A stretch of 5,553 nt of DNA from an uncultured Ruminococcus sp. Its GTDB lineage: Bacteria > Bacillota > Clostridia > Oscillospirales > Acutalibacteraceae. The position numbers and the translations under genes were made by a program. The first letter of the stretch is position 1; each line of letters begins with the position of its first letter. Location: positions 1 through 5,553 of the forward strand of contig CACWNZ010000120.1 in assembly GCA_902762335.1 (NCBI GenBank), given 5' to 3'. Shown piece after piece: positions 1 through 5,553 of the stretch. Under the pieces are notes generated by a model. It made no database searches. It was not told the origin of the DNA and was given only the letters and a program-made list of their open reading frames with translations.

Positions 1-3000
1 GCTGCTGTCGGCTGTCGCCGTGATGCCCTGTTCCATTTTGCCTCTGATAGTTACGTCGCTTGCAGGCATGACAAACCCGAAGGTGTAAACTATCTCGTCG
101 CCGTCTGTGACGTTTTCGGCAGCCTTCTGACAGTCTATGTCATTGCCCTTGCTGTCGGTAACGCTAAGCTCTGTAAAGCAGAGATCCTTTGCGGCTCTGA
201 CAAAGAACTGCGCGTTATCGTTTTTCGCGTATTTTCTGATGACCGCGACAGAATCCGTACTGAAGGAGGGAACGCCGCCCGTAAAGCTGCTTATCGTGGC
301 GGTGTATTTCTTTTCTCCCTTGTACGCCTCGCCGCAGACTATCACGTCGGTTTCGGGCATTGCGAACTGATAGGTAATGATCTTTTCTGCTCCGTCCGTT
401 TCAGGCTCGCCGACAGCGGAGATGATCTGATCGACGCCATCGTTGTCAACGGCTGAGATCTCGATATTATCGTAGTCGGCAGGGACTCTCAGATAGAAAG
501 TGACCGTATCTCCCTCTTTGTATCTTCTCTCGGCTGCTGAGGTGTTCTTCTCAAACGAAGCCGAGCAGCCGCGGAAATCATCAAGAGTGACCTTCGGGTC
601 GTTGGGGGAGAAAGTGGGTATTACGATAACGTCCTCGCCGAAGGGCATGAATTCCGTGGTCATGAGCTGATTCATAAGCATAAAGGTGTCGCCGGATCGC
701 TTGCCGCTTACGTCCTTGTCATAGAAGACCGTACCTGTGGACTGACCCACGACCTTCATGTGCGTGGGCAGATAATCATCGTCAAAGATATATCTGCCGT
801 ATACCGTGTTGTACAGTGATGAAACGACGATAGGCTCGTCATAGAAGGTCTTTGTATCATAGTCCTCAAGCTGTATATACGCCTTTAGATAGTCGTTTGG
901 ATCCCTGATAAATTGGTCGGTATCCATAGAGATCGTTATACCGCCGCTGCATTCTCCGTTGATAGTCAGGTCGCGGGTATAGTTCATATCGAACCAATAG
1001 GTATACAGCGTCTCATCTCCGTCGTCCTCTGCAGAGCTGCGGAACAGTGTATGGGTGACGAGCTTGCCGCTGTTGTCAACTACCTCAATATCATCCACTA
1101 CGTTGCCCTTTGGAGTGCGGATATAGACGTTGACCCTTTCGCCGTAGCTGTAACGCGCCTTCGTTACTTCCTTGTTCTTATCCAGCGAAGCGCTGCCGTT
1201 CGTAAAGGTGCCGATATTTACGATCTGAGTATCCTCGGGCATATAGAGAGTGAATTCTGCTGCGGAGTAGGGCATGGAATATTTTATATGATAAAAGCCC
1301 TCATCGTCCTGCCTGAGATTTTCAAATTCGGATCTTGCCGCAATAGTAACGGTGTTCCCGTTGGATGTCAGAGTCAGCTTTTCAGGCACAGAGCCCTTGC
1401 CGTCAATAATAATATCAAGCTCCTTGCCGCATTCGGTCTTCATGGTTTTGCCTGCGCTGACAGATTTTCCGTCAGAGGCCATGATAGTGATGTCGGCATA
1501 CTGATCGCGGAACACTGTCGCCGATACGTTCTGCTTGTAGGTGCTGCTTTTGTTGGCGAGTACAACGCTGTAGCCGTATTTCTCATCGTGCTCCTTGAAA
1601 TCGTCCGAGCCGGTATAGAGAATGTCATTTTCCCAGCCGTCCTGCATTTTTACCTCTCCGCTCGCAAACACCTTTGAGCCGTCCAGCGCCTTATATTTGG
1701 TATATGAGGTGATAGCGGGTGCCCAATGTGTACGGGTGTAAAGGGAGCTGAGCAGATACACCTTTGTAAAGCCGTTCCCGTTTTCTCCGGGGCTCTTGAT
1801 GTGCGGCAGATACTCGGTGGTGCTGTTAAGATAGGAGTCTGTGCTGCAGCCTGTGACAAAGAAATAGTTGGTGTCGAAAAGCGGCGCGAATTTGGTCATT
1901 TCAACATCGTCTATCATACGGAAGGTGTTTATGCCGTCCGACATATCCTTGGTAAGATTGACGTAATCGCAGGTGGGGGGATGCATATCTGCGTCCATCC
2001 TGATATCTACCGTATGGTCAAGGCTTTTTACCGCCATAGCACTATACGGGTCTTTGAACTGTGACGGGTCAAGAATATAATAGATATGGTTACCGCTTGC
2101 CGTATGGGTCATTACCCTGTTGAAGATGAGCGTGCTGCCTATATATTGGCTCTTGCTTAAGTTGCTGCCGTTCCGTATCTTATTGGTCCACACGCCCTCG
2201 TCCTTGACGTCCTGCTTGTAATCAACGCTGCTGACGTAGTCCTTGACTGTAAGGGCAACAGGAACCGCGTCCTCGGGCTTCATATAATCAGAAAGCGACA
2301 GCCTGACCTTGCCGAGCTCGTCAACGCTCATTTTTGTGTCGAGCATTCTTGCTATCCTGGAGTTGACGCAGGAATCCCCCTCTGTCATAAGCCTGTAGAA
2401 GGATCTCTGGTATTCGAGATAGCCCCTGTACCGGTCGCTGTCTTCTCCGAAGGTCTGTCTGAGATATTCTCCCTGCCGGAACAGATATTCGTTATACATC
2501 ATCTCTACGAGCATAACGGTCATGATCTGCTTTTCCATAACAGCGTGGAGATACTGATACTGCTGGTGGCTGAAGGGATAAGCCTTGTAGGCGAACTGAG
2601 CCGCATAAAGCGCTACCGAGCCGCTTGTCAGCGAATCATAGTTCAGTCCGTCGGCAAGCTCGCCTATCAGGTTGGTAAAGACGGTGTTGATCTTGCCGTC
2701 CCTGAAAATAAGCTCCCTGAGCTTTTCGGGGGTATTCATTTCAATGGGGATATTCTCCCCGTACATACCCGAAAAAGCCGTAATAAGAGCGTCAACGTCG
2801 GCGTTGAGCGCAGCCTCGCCCTTTTCATTGACCGCATCTGCAAGGTAGGTCTTGTATGCGTTGAGGGCGTTGGTCGCGTTGGCGTTCTTTATGGGCTGAT
2901 CCACGGTAGCCGTCCATTTGCTGTCTACCGCTTTTCTTGCAATACTTATCTCGTCCTTTGCAAGTATGGAGTTTATAAGCGCAAAGCACGCGGTCATTTC

Positions 3001-3327
3001 CTGTTCTATCTCCTCAAGCTCTGCAAGTATCTGCTCGCAAAGCTCCTTGAGCTCATCGATAGCTATTTCCTCAGAGCTCATAAGTGTCCAGGATTCAATA
3101 AACGAAAACGCCTTCTGTACGTCCTCGTTGCCCGTTGCTTCGCCGAGCCAGTCGATTCCCATACAGCAGATGCGCATACCGTCGTCGATGAGCTGATCGA
3201 CTGCCTTTTCCGCTATGGGGTTTGCAGATACCCTGACGTTGCCGACGAATATCATCGATATAATGATACACAGTGTCAGGATTATGCTTTGTCCCTTGCG
3301 GAAAACCGATTTGGATCTTGGTTTCAT
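1..3327 (-). CDS. Large secreted surface protein, helical N-domain plus InlB-B-like repeats (5' part, C-terminus outside window)
   Basis: An uninterrupted minus-strand frame of 1109 codons runs off the left edge without a stop. The start ATG (3325-3327) sits 9 nt behind an AAGGAG site. Residues 1-35 form a signal peptide: basic MKPRSKSVFRKG, a hydrophobic core at about 15-28, and a likely cleavage after VSA (33-35); there is no lipobox. Residues 36 to about 330 are predicted alpha-helical, with an acidic leucine-rich amphipathic stretch at 90-120 (LKELCEQILAELEEIEQ). Residues of about 350-620 look mixed or beta-rich and match no family I recognise. From about 620 on there are beta-sandwich-like repeats ending in MPxxDV-type strands (M696, M781, M894, M990, M1087), resembling the divergent InlB B-repeat/bacterial repeat family of Firmicutes surface proteins. 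No catalytic motif is visible. The product is probably a wall-associated or secreted adhesin- or toxin-like protein; its function is unknown. A wall anchor, if any, lies outside the window. Confidence 0.9.
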   Translation of the reverse strand, partial: MKPRSKSVFRKGQSIILTLCIIISMIFVGNVRVSANPIAEKAVDQLIDDGMRICCMGIDWLGEATGNEDVQKAFSFIESWTLMSSEEIAIDELKELCEQILAELEEIEQEMTACFALINSILAKDEISIARKAVDSKWTATVDQPIKNANATNALNAYKTYLADAVNEKGEAALNADVDALITAFSGMYGENIPIEMNTPEKLRELIFRDGKINTVFTNLIGELADGLNYDSLTSGSVALYAAQFAYKAYPFSHQQYQYLHAVMEKQIMTVMLVEMMYNEYLFRQGEYLRQTFGEDSDRYRGYLEYQRSFYRLMTEGDSCVNSRIARMLDTKMSVDELGKVRLSLSDYMKPEDAVPVALTVKDYVSSVDYKQDVKDEGVWTNKIRNGSNLSKSQYIGSTLIFNRVMTHTASGNHIYYILDPSQFKDPYSAMAVKSLDHTVDIRMDADMHPPTCDYVNLTKDMSDGINTFRMIDDVEMTKFAPLFDTNYFFVTGCSTDSYLNSTTEYLPHIKSPGENGNGFTKVYLLSSLYTRTHWAPAITSYTKYKALDGSKVFASGEVKMQDGWENDILYTGSDDFKEHDEKYGYSVVLANKSSTYKQNVSATVFRDQYADITIMASDGKSVSAGKTMKTECGKELDIIIDGKGSVPEKLTLTSNGNTVTIAARSEFENLRQDDEGFYHIKYSMPYSAAEFTLYMPEDTQIVNIGTFTNGSASLDKNKEVTKARYSYGERVNVYIRTPKGNVVDDIEVVDNSGKLVTHTLFRSSAEDDGDETLYTYWFDMNYTRDLTINGECSGGITISMDTDQFIRDPNDYLKAYIQLEDYDTKTFYDEPIVVSSLYNTVYGRYIFDDDYLPTHMKVVGQSTGTVFYDKDVSGKRSGDTFMLMNQLMTTEFMPFGEDVIVIPTFSPNDPKVTLDDFRGCSASFEKNTSAAERRYKEGDTVTFYLRVPADYDNIEISAVDNDGVDQIISAVGEPETDGAEKIITYQFAMPETDVIVCGEAYKGEKKYTATISSFTGGVPSFSTDSVAVIRKYAKNDNAQFFVRAAKDLCFTELSVTDSKGNDIDCQKAAENVTDGDEIVYTFGFVMPASDVTIRGKMEQGITATADSS
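31..1212 (-). repeat. Protein-level repeat array (InlB-B-like modules) in the large surface protein
   Basis: Residues of about 706-1099 contain recurring modules. Each of three copies begins with an F-x-x-G/C-x-x-S motif (F708 TNGSAS, F918 RGCSAS, F1015 TGGVPS). It continues through a basic RY/KY plus GD/GE turn (ARYSYGERV, RRYKEGDTV, RKYAKNDNA) and a 'VxDNxG/VTDSKG' strand. It ends in M-P/N-x-x-D-hhh-x-G (M781, M990, M1087). The F-to-M distance is 73, 72 and 72 residues, and two successive units are exactly 97 residues apart. Two variant ends, MPEDTQIVNIGTF (696) and MPFGEDVIVIPTF (894), suggest an alternating second module type. The copies are diverged at protein level, so this is an old duplication. 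The array may continue beyond the left edge. Confidence 0.75.
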
Positions 3328-3336
3328 AGATGTTCA

Positions 3337-3342
3337 CTCCTT
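3337..3342 (-). promoter_or_regulatory. Ribosome binding site AAGGAG of the surface-protein gene
   Basis: Read on the minus strand, AAGGAG lies 9 nt before the ATG at 3327. It fixes this start: no other in-frame ATG nearby has a comparable site, and the signal peptide begins directly at this Met. Confidence 0.85.
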
Positions 3343-3360
3343 AGTTTTATTCTAATTTAA

Positions 3361-3389
3361 ATTGTATAAAAAAAAACATAATAATGCAA
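3361..3389 (-). promoter_or_regulatory. Putative sigma-A promoter of the surface-protein gene
   Basis: On the minus strand, TTGCAT (3384-3389) is followed by a 17-nt spacer and TACAAT (3361-3366). The -10 is one base from consensus and the -35 is weak. The spacer contains a run of nine T. Transcription would start near 3354, giving a short leader of about 27 nt with the AAGGAG site. The spacing and AT-rich context support the call, but the weak -35 leaves doubt. Confidence 0.55.
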
Positions 3390-3472
3390 TACGTTTTAAA
3401 AAAACCATATAAATTTTCACCCTTAACGACGCTTGACGCGATAAACGCAAAAAACATTTAACTCGTTTCTTG

Positions 3473-3501
3473 TTGACATTCTGATACTTGTCTGATATAA
3501 T
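3473..3501 (+). promoter_or_regulatory. Perfect-consensus sigma-A promoter of the AlbA_2 regulator gene
   Basis: TTGACA (3473-3478), a 17-nt spacer and TATAAT (3496-3501) match the housekeeping consensus at all 12 positions with ideal spacing. The expected start point is around 3508, giving a leader of about 64 nt. Such a strong unmodified promoter before a regulator-type gene suggests that expression is limited by a repressor. The direct repeats in and after the promoter are the obvious candidate sites. Confidence 0.88.
3480..3497 (+). repeat. TCTGATA direct repeat inside the promoter spacer
   Basis: TCTGATA occurs at 3480-3486 and 3491-3497, exactly 11 bp apart. The pair fills the space between the -35 and -10 boxes, and the second copy overlaps the -10. 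A protein bound here would sit on one face of the helix and block RNA polymerase, so the pair is a candidate operator. That role is inferred from position only. Confidence 0.5.
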
Positions 3502-3502
3502 T

Positions 3503-3549
3503 TTGTTAGTAACAGATTTTTTGTTAGGCATTTGTTAGATTATTGTTAG
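3503..3549 (+). repeat. Four TTGTTAG direct repeats between the -10 box and the RBS
   Basis: TTGTTAG occurs exactly at 3503, 3521, 3532 and 3543, with spacings of 18, 11 and 11 bp. The first and last copies extend to TTGTTAGTAA. The first copy overlaps the expected transcription start and contains the palindrome GTTA-G-TAAC (3505-3513). A degenerate copy, TTGTTGA, lies at 3470, 33 bp upstream and overlapping the -35. One-turn phasing over the start site fits an operator for cooperative binding of a regulator, possibly the AlbA_2/winged-helix protein encoded just downstream. Action on the RNA leader cannot be excluded. Confidence 0.7.
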
Positions 3550-3560
3550 TAAGATCAGAT

Positions 3561-3566
3561 GAGGTG
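3561..3566 (+). promoter_or_regulatory. Ribosome binding site GAGGTG of the AlbA_2 gene
   Basis: GAGGTG lies 5 nt before the ATG at 3572 and selects this start. The AlbA_2 fold begins within the first ten residues, so no sequence is missing upstream. Confidence 0.8.
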
Positions 3567-3571
3567 AGCTT

Positions 3572-4867
3572 ATGCAGGAGAATAAGAATACTGAGTATAA
3601 AAGAGAATACGCTGACGATATACGCAAAACAATTATCGCATTTGCAAATACCGATGGCGGAACGCTGTATATCGGCGTTAATGATGACGGCTCAGTATGC
3701 GGTATTGCGGATACAGATGATACTATGCTCAGAATTGCCAATATGCTCAGGGACGCTATAAAGCCGGACGTGTCCATGTTTGCAGACATGGATGTACGGA
3801 CAACGGAAGAAAAACCTGTTGTTGCCGTCACCGTACAGCGCGGCACTGCAAGACCGTATTATATAGCCGGAAAGGGCATCAGACCGGAGGGCGTATATAT
3901 CCGTCAGGGTGCGTCAAATGTTCCTGCAACGGAAACGGCAATACTTGCTATGATCCGCGAAACCGCCGGAGATCATTATGAGGACGCCCGTTCCCTTGAA
4001 CAGCAGCTTTCGTTTACTCAGGCGGAGGAATATTTCAGGAAGAAAGATATTCCCTTCGATGAACAGCAGAAAAGGACACTAAAGCTGATCGGTGAAGATC
4101 ACACCTATACAAATCTTGCATTATTGCTGTCCGATCAGTGTACCCATACGATAAGATCAGCTGTCTTTGACGGTACGACCAGATCGGATTTCAAGGACAG
4201 AAAAGAGTTCACAGGCTCGCTCCTGAAACAGCTGGAGGATGCTTTTGAATATATCGACCGATTCAATCACACCCGTTCAGAGATCAGAGGACTTGACCGC
4301 ATAGATAAACGAGACTATCCTACAGAGGCCATCCGTGAGGCGCTGCTGAATGCCGTTGTCCACAGGGAGTACGCTTTTTCTTCAAGTACGATGATAAATA
4401 TATTCTCAAACCGCATGGAGCTTATCACTGCGGGCGGTCCGGTGCGCGGCATTACAAAGGACGATATCCTGCTTGGGATTTCCGTTCCGCGAAACAGAAG
4501 CCTTGCAGATGTGTTCTATCGTCTTCATCTGACCGAAGCACACGGAATAGGACTGCCGAGGATCAGGGAATGCTATTCCGACTCCCCCGTCCAGCCGAAA
4601 ATCGAAGCAACGGACAATGCTTTCAAGATAACTCTGCCGAACAAAAACAATACCGTCTTGCCGGGGATCGCCTACGCGAGCCTTGAAAGGCGTGAAAAAG
4701 AGGTCATAAGGCTGTTTGACACACAGAAAACGATCACCAGAGGCTTGGTACAGGAGCAGCTCGGGTGCTCGCAGACAACGGCAATAAACACCCTTAGTGA
4801 AATGGTCAGAAAAGGTCTGCTCGGGAGGATACGCGGCGGGATGAATACGGCATATTATAAAAAATAA
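3572..4867 (+). CDS. Schlafen AlbA_2 domain putative DNA-binding regulator with GHKL-like and winged-helix domains (COG2865 type)
   Basis: This is a complete 431-residue protein. The N-terminal AlbA_2 (Schlafen-type) domain spans about residues 6-120. It opens with E8-x-K10 and the signature AFANTDGGTLYIGVNDDG-like stretch (23-40), and ends near VYIRQGASNVPAT. The central-to-C-terminal part carries the HATPase_c_4-like region of this family: EALLNAVVHREY (256-267), AGGPVRGIT (287-295) and EAHGIGLPRI (322-331). Residues of about 369-431 form a winged helix (RREKEVIRLF, then GLVQEQLGCSQTTAINTLSEMVRKGLL). Length and order are normal for the family, often mislabelled 'ATP-dependent DNA helicase RecG-related'; there are no helicase motifs here. 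Family members are thought to be cytoplasmic nucleic-acid-binding regulators and often lie near restriction-modification or phage-defence genes. The actual target is unknown. It has its own consensus promoter with direct repeats, and autoregulation is plausible. It is transcribed divergently from the surface-protein gene and convergently with the RCC1 gene. Confidence 0.92.
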   Translation: MQENKNTEYKREYADDIRKTIIAFANTDGGTLYIGVNDDGSVCGIADTDDTMLRIANMLRDAIKPDVSMFADMDVRTTEEKPVVAVTVQRGTARPYYIAGKGIRPEGVYIRQGASNVPATETAILAMIRETAGDHYEDARSLEQQLSFTQAEEYFRKKDIPFDEQQKRTLKLIGEDHTYTNLALLLSDQCTHTIRSAVFDGTTRSDFKDRKEFTGSLLKQLEDAFEYIDRFNHTRSEIRGLDRIDKRDYPTEAIREALLNAVVHREYAFSSSTMINIFSNRMELITAGGPVRGITKDDILLGISVPRNRSLADVFYRLHLTEAHGIGLPRIRECYSDSPVQPKIEATDNAFKITLPNKNNTVLPGIAYASLERREKEVIRLFDTQKTITRGLVQEQLGCSQTTAINTLSEMVRKGLLGRIRGGMNTAYYKK

Positions 4868-4878
4868 TTCATCCGGGA

Positions 4879-5049
4879 CTCGCAGCACAGGGACAGATCA
4901 TTCAGCTTTTCTATGCTCAACGGCAGAAATATGCGATAACGGGCAAGGTATATTCTGCCGCAAACCCGGCAATGGTCAACGCTTATCGGGAGATCGGCGA
5001 ACGGATATATAAGGCTTGCGGCGAAAACGACAGAGCGCAATACGGCAAA
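4879..5049 (+). pseudogene. Remnant of a YhcG/DUF1016 N-terminal domain (PDDEXK nuclease family protein)
   Basis: Frame 1 reads GQIIQLFYAQRQKYAI, then KVYSAANPAMVNAYREIGER, then IYKACGENDRAQYGK. This is the recognisable core of the DUF1016 N-terminal domain, whose members typically show VNxxMVxAYWxIGxxI followed by GENDRAEYGK. Here the usual Trp of AYW is Arg (codon 4987-4989). The frame is closed upstream by TAA at 4858-4860 and has no ATG before the internal Met at 4972, so the start is lost. Family similarity stops at about 5049, where the sequence enters the terminator hairpin; the nuclease half is absent. Only about 55 of the more than 300 residues usual for the family remain. It begins about 12 nt after the AlbA_2 stop, so the two were probably once co-transcribed. 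Recognition is by eye from family knowledge. Confidence 0.72.
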
Positions 5050-5056
5050 ACCCGCA

Positions 5057-5098
5057 AAAAAGAGCGGTCTCCCGATAAAGCGGGAGACCGCTCTTTTT
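5057..5098. terminator. Bidirectional intrinsic terminator between convergent genes
   Basis: A perfect 18-bp inverted repeat (5057-5074 and 5081-5098) encloses a 6-nt loop, ATAAAG. The stem core GAGCGGTCTCCCG is GC-rich. The outer five pairs are A-T, so each strand reads a U-tract after the hairpin: TTTTT on the plus strand and, through the A-run at 5056-5061, a T-run on the minus strand. It lies between the plus-strand AlbA_2 gene (stop 4867) and the minus-strand RCC1 gene (stop 5140), so it can end both transcripts. Confidence 0.93.
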
Positions 5099-5139
5099 GC
5101 GCTGTTCAATTCATGCCGCGCAGGGCGTAACGGAGCTTA

Positions 5140-5553
5140 TCATTGCTCCGTCTTCAGCACCCAATCCGACACATTGCATTGACAGTCATTATTTTTACCG
5201 ACAGCCACGACCGTGCCGTCCTTTTTCAGTCCGACCGTGTGATAACTTCCTGCCGACACGGCTATTATATCCTTCCAATTCGACACATCGTATTGACCGT
5301 ATTTGTTCCAACCAACAGCTATAACTGTTCCGTTCTTTTTCAGTCCGACCGTGTGATAATTTCCCGCCGAAATAAACGCCGCATTTTTTGCACTGATCGC
5401 TGCAGACTCTGCAAATATTTCAGCCATTTTATCCGATGAATCCTTATATCCGTTGATCTCGGCAAATATCGGATATGCTTCGTCATATTTTCCGCTGTTA
5501 TACAGCTCTACAGCATTGTTGTATTTACCTTCGGGTATGATATAGAACACAAA
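5140..5553 (-). CDS. TPR-RCC1 repeat protein, C-terminal part (5' end outside window)
   Basis: The frame is open to the right edge; the codon at 5551-5553 is Phe. The Met at 5550 lies in FMFYIIPEGKYNNA, which looks like the end of a membrane helix plus the start of a TPR segment, so it is probably not the true start. Counting from that Met, residues 8-50 are a TPR-like unit with the typical GKYDEAYPIF...GYKDS signature. Residues of about 58-130 hold two RCC1 (beta-propeller) repeats: SAGNYHTVGLKKNGTVIAVG with NKYGQYDVSNWKDI, then SAGSYHTVGLKKDGTVVAVG with NNDCQCNVSDW. The period is 38 residues. The protein then ends abruptly with VLKTEQ, where the family pattern would continue with KDI...SAG. 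RCC1 proteins of this type usually carry more repeats, so the 3' end may have been cut. It is probably a membrane-anchored, extracytoplasmic protein of unknown ligand. The promoter is not in the window. Confidence 0.88.
   Translation of the reverse strand, partial: FVFYIIPEGKYNNAVELYNSGKYDEAYPIFAEINGYKDSSDKMAEIFAESAAISAKNAAFISAGNYHTVGLKKNGTVIAVGWNKYGQYDVSNWKDIIAVSAGSYHTVGLKKDGTVVAVGKNNDCQCNVSDWVLKTEQ
5161..5388 (-). repeat. Two 114-bp tandem units encoding RCC1 repeats
   Basis: Units 5161-5274 and 5275-5388 align without gaps at a 114-bp period (38 codons). The 19-mer beginning cagtccgaccg is identical at 5227 and 5341. The ends ccaatccgacacat (5161) and ccaattcgacacat (5275) match except for one base. 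Similarity fades after about 5370. Such strong DNA-level identity points to recent duplication or homogenisation, which makes copy-number change by slippage or recombination possible. Confidence 0.8.

Noticed and set aside
913..1677. Plus-strand open frame of 254 codons
   Set aside because: It is antisense to the surface-protein gene, has no ribosome binding site or recognisable domain, and results from the biased codon use of the real minus-strand frame.
2545..3360. Plus-strand open frame of 271 codons, plus a minus-strand frame 3095-3337 and a plus-strand frame 2918-3196
   Set aside because: All overlap the coding start, signal peptide and helical domain of the real minus-strand gene. None has a supported start or a family signature.
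3433..3461. TTGACG as a second upstream -35 for the AlbA_2 gene
   Set aside because: No acceptable -10 lies 16-18 nt downstream (only ATTTAA), and the perfect promoter at 3473-3501 explains expression.
3503..3549. TTGTTAG array as a CRISPR array or a TRAP-type RNA site
   Set aside because: The repeats are too short and too close for CRISPR, and TRAP sites need many (G/U)AG triplets 2-3 nt apart, which is not the spacing here.
4406..4888. Minus-strand open frame of 160 codons
   Set aside because: It is a shadow of the AlbA_2 gene, whose domain motifs are clear on the plus strand.
4855..5109. Minus-strand open frame of 84 codons across the remnant and terminator
   Set aside because: It runs through the terminator hairpin and lies opposite the DUF1016 remnant; no motif or ribosome binding site was seen.
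5131..5150. Short inverted repeat CGGAGC/GCTCCG at the RCC1 stop codon
   Set aside because: Only 6 bp with an 8-nt loop and no T-tract; the strong hairpin at 5057-5098 is the convincing terminator.
5097..5439. Two plus-strand open frames opposite the RCC1 gene
   Set aside because: They mirror the two RCC1 DNA units on the wrong strand; the minus-strand protein has clear RCC1 and TPR motifs.

Overview
The window looks like chromosomal DNA from a low-to-moderate GC Gram-positive gut-type Clostridia (Ruminococcus/Oscillospiraceae-like). This is inferred from strong AGGAG-type ribosome binding sites, sigma-A style promoters, a secreted protein with MP-x-x-DV-type bacterial repeats, and a 'YKDS'-TPR plus RCC1 protein, a combination common in these bacteria. 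No species-level marker is present.

Layout. (1) Positions 1-3327, minus strand: the first 1109 codons of a very large exported protein. It has a signal peptide, a helical N-terminal region of about 300 residues, a beta-rich middle and a C-terminal run of Ig-like/InlB-B-like repeats that continues past the left edge. (2) Positions 3328-3571: an AT-rich divergent intergenic region with a promoter on each strand. The rightward promoter is a perfect TTGACA-17-TATAAT and is loaded with short direct repeats, TCTGATA x2 and TTGTTAG x4, mostly at 11-bp spacing. (3) Positions 3572-4867, plus strand: a complete Schlafen/AlbA_2-type putative DNA-binding regulator (COG2865 type, often mislabelled 'RecG-like') with a GHKL-like ATPase region and a C-terminal winged helix. 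(4) Positions 4879-5049, plus strand: a start-less fragment of the N-terminal domain of a YhcG/DUF1016 PDDEXK-nuclease family protein, lying directly behind the AlbA_2 gene. (5) Positions 5057-5098: a perfect 18-bp-stem hairpin that can terminate transcription from both sides. (6) Positions 5140-5553, minus strand: the C-terminal end of a membrane-anchored TPR-RCC1 repeat protein whose start lies beyond the right edge.

The two surface-protein genes are ordinary cell-envelope cargo. The AlbA_2 gene, with its repeat-rich promoter and the nuclease remnant behind it, looks like what is left of an accessory or defence-type module inserted between them. AlbA_2 and DUF1016 genes both recur around restriction-modification loci, so this reading is plausible, but it is inference. 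No RNA gene, insertion sequence or CRISPR array was seen.
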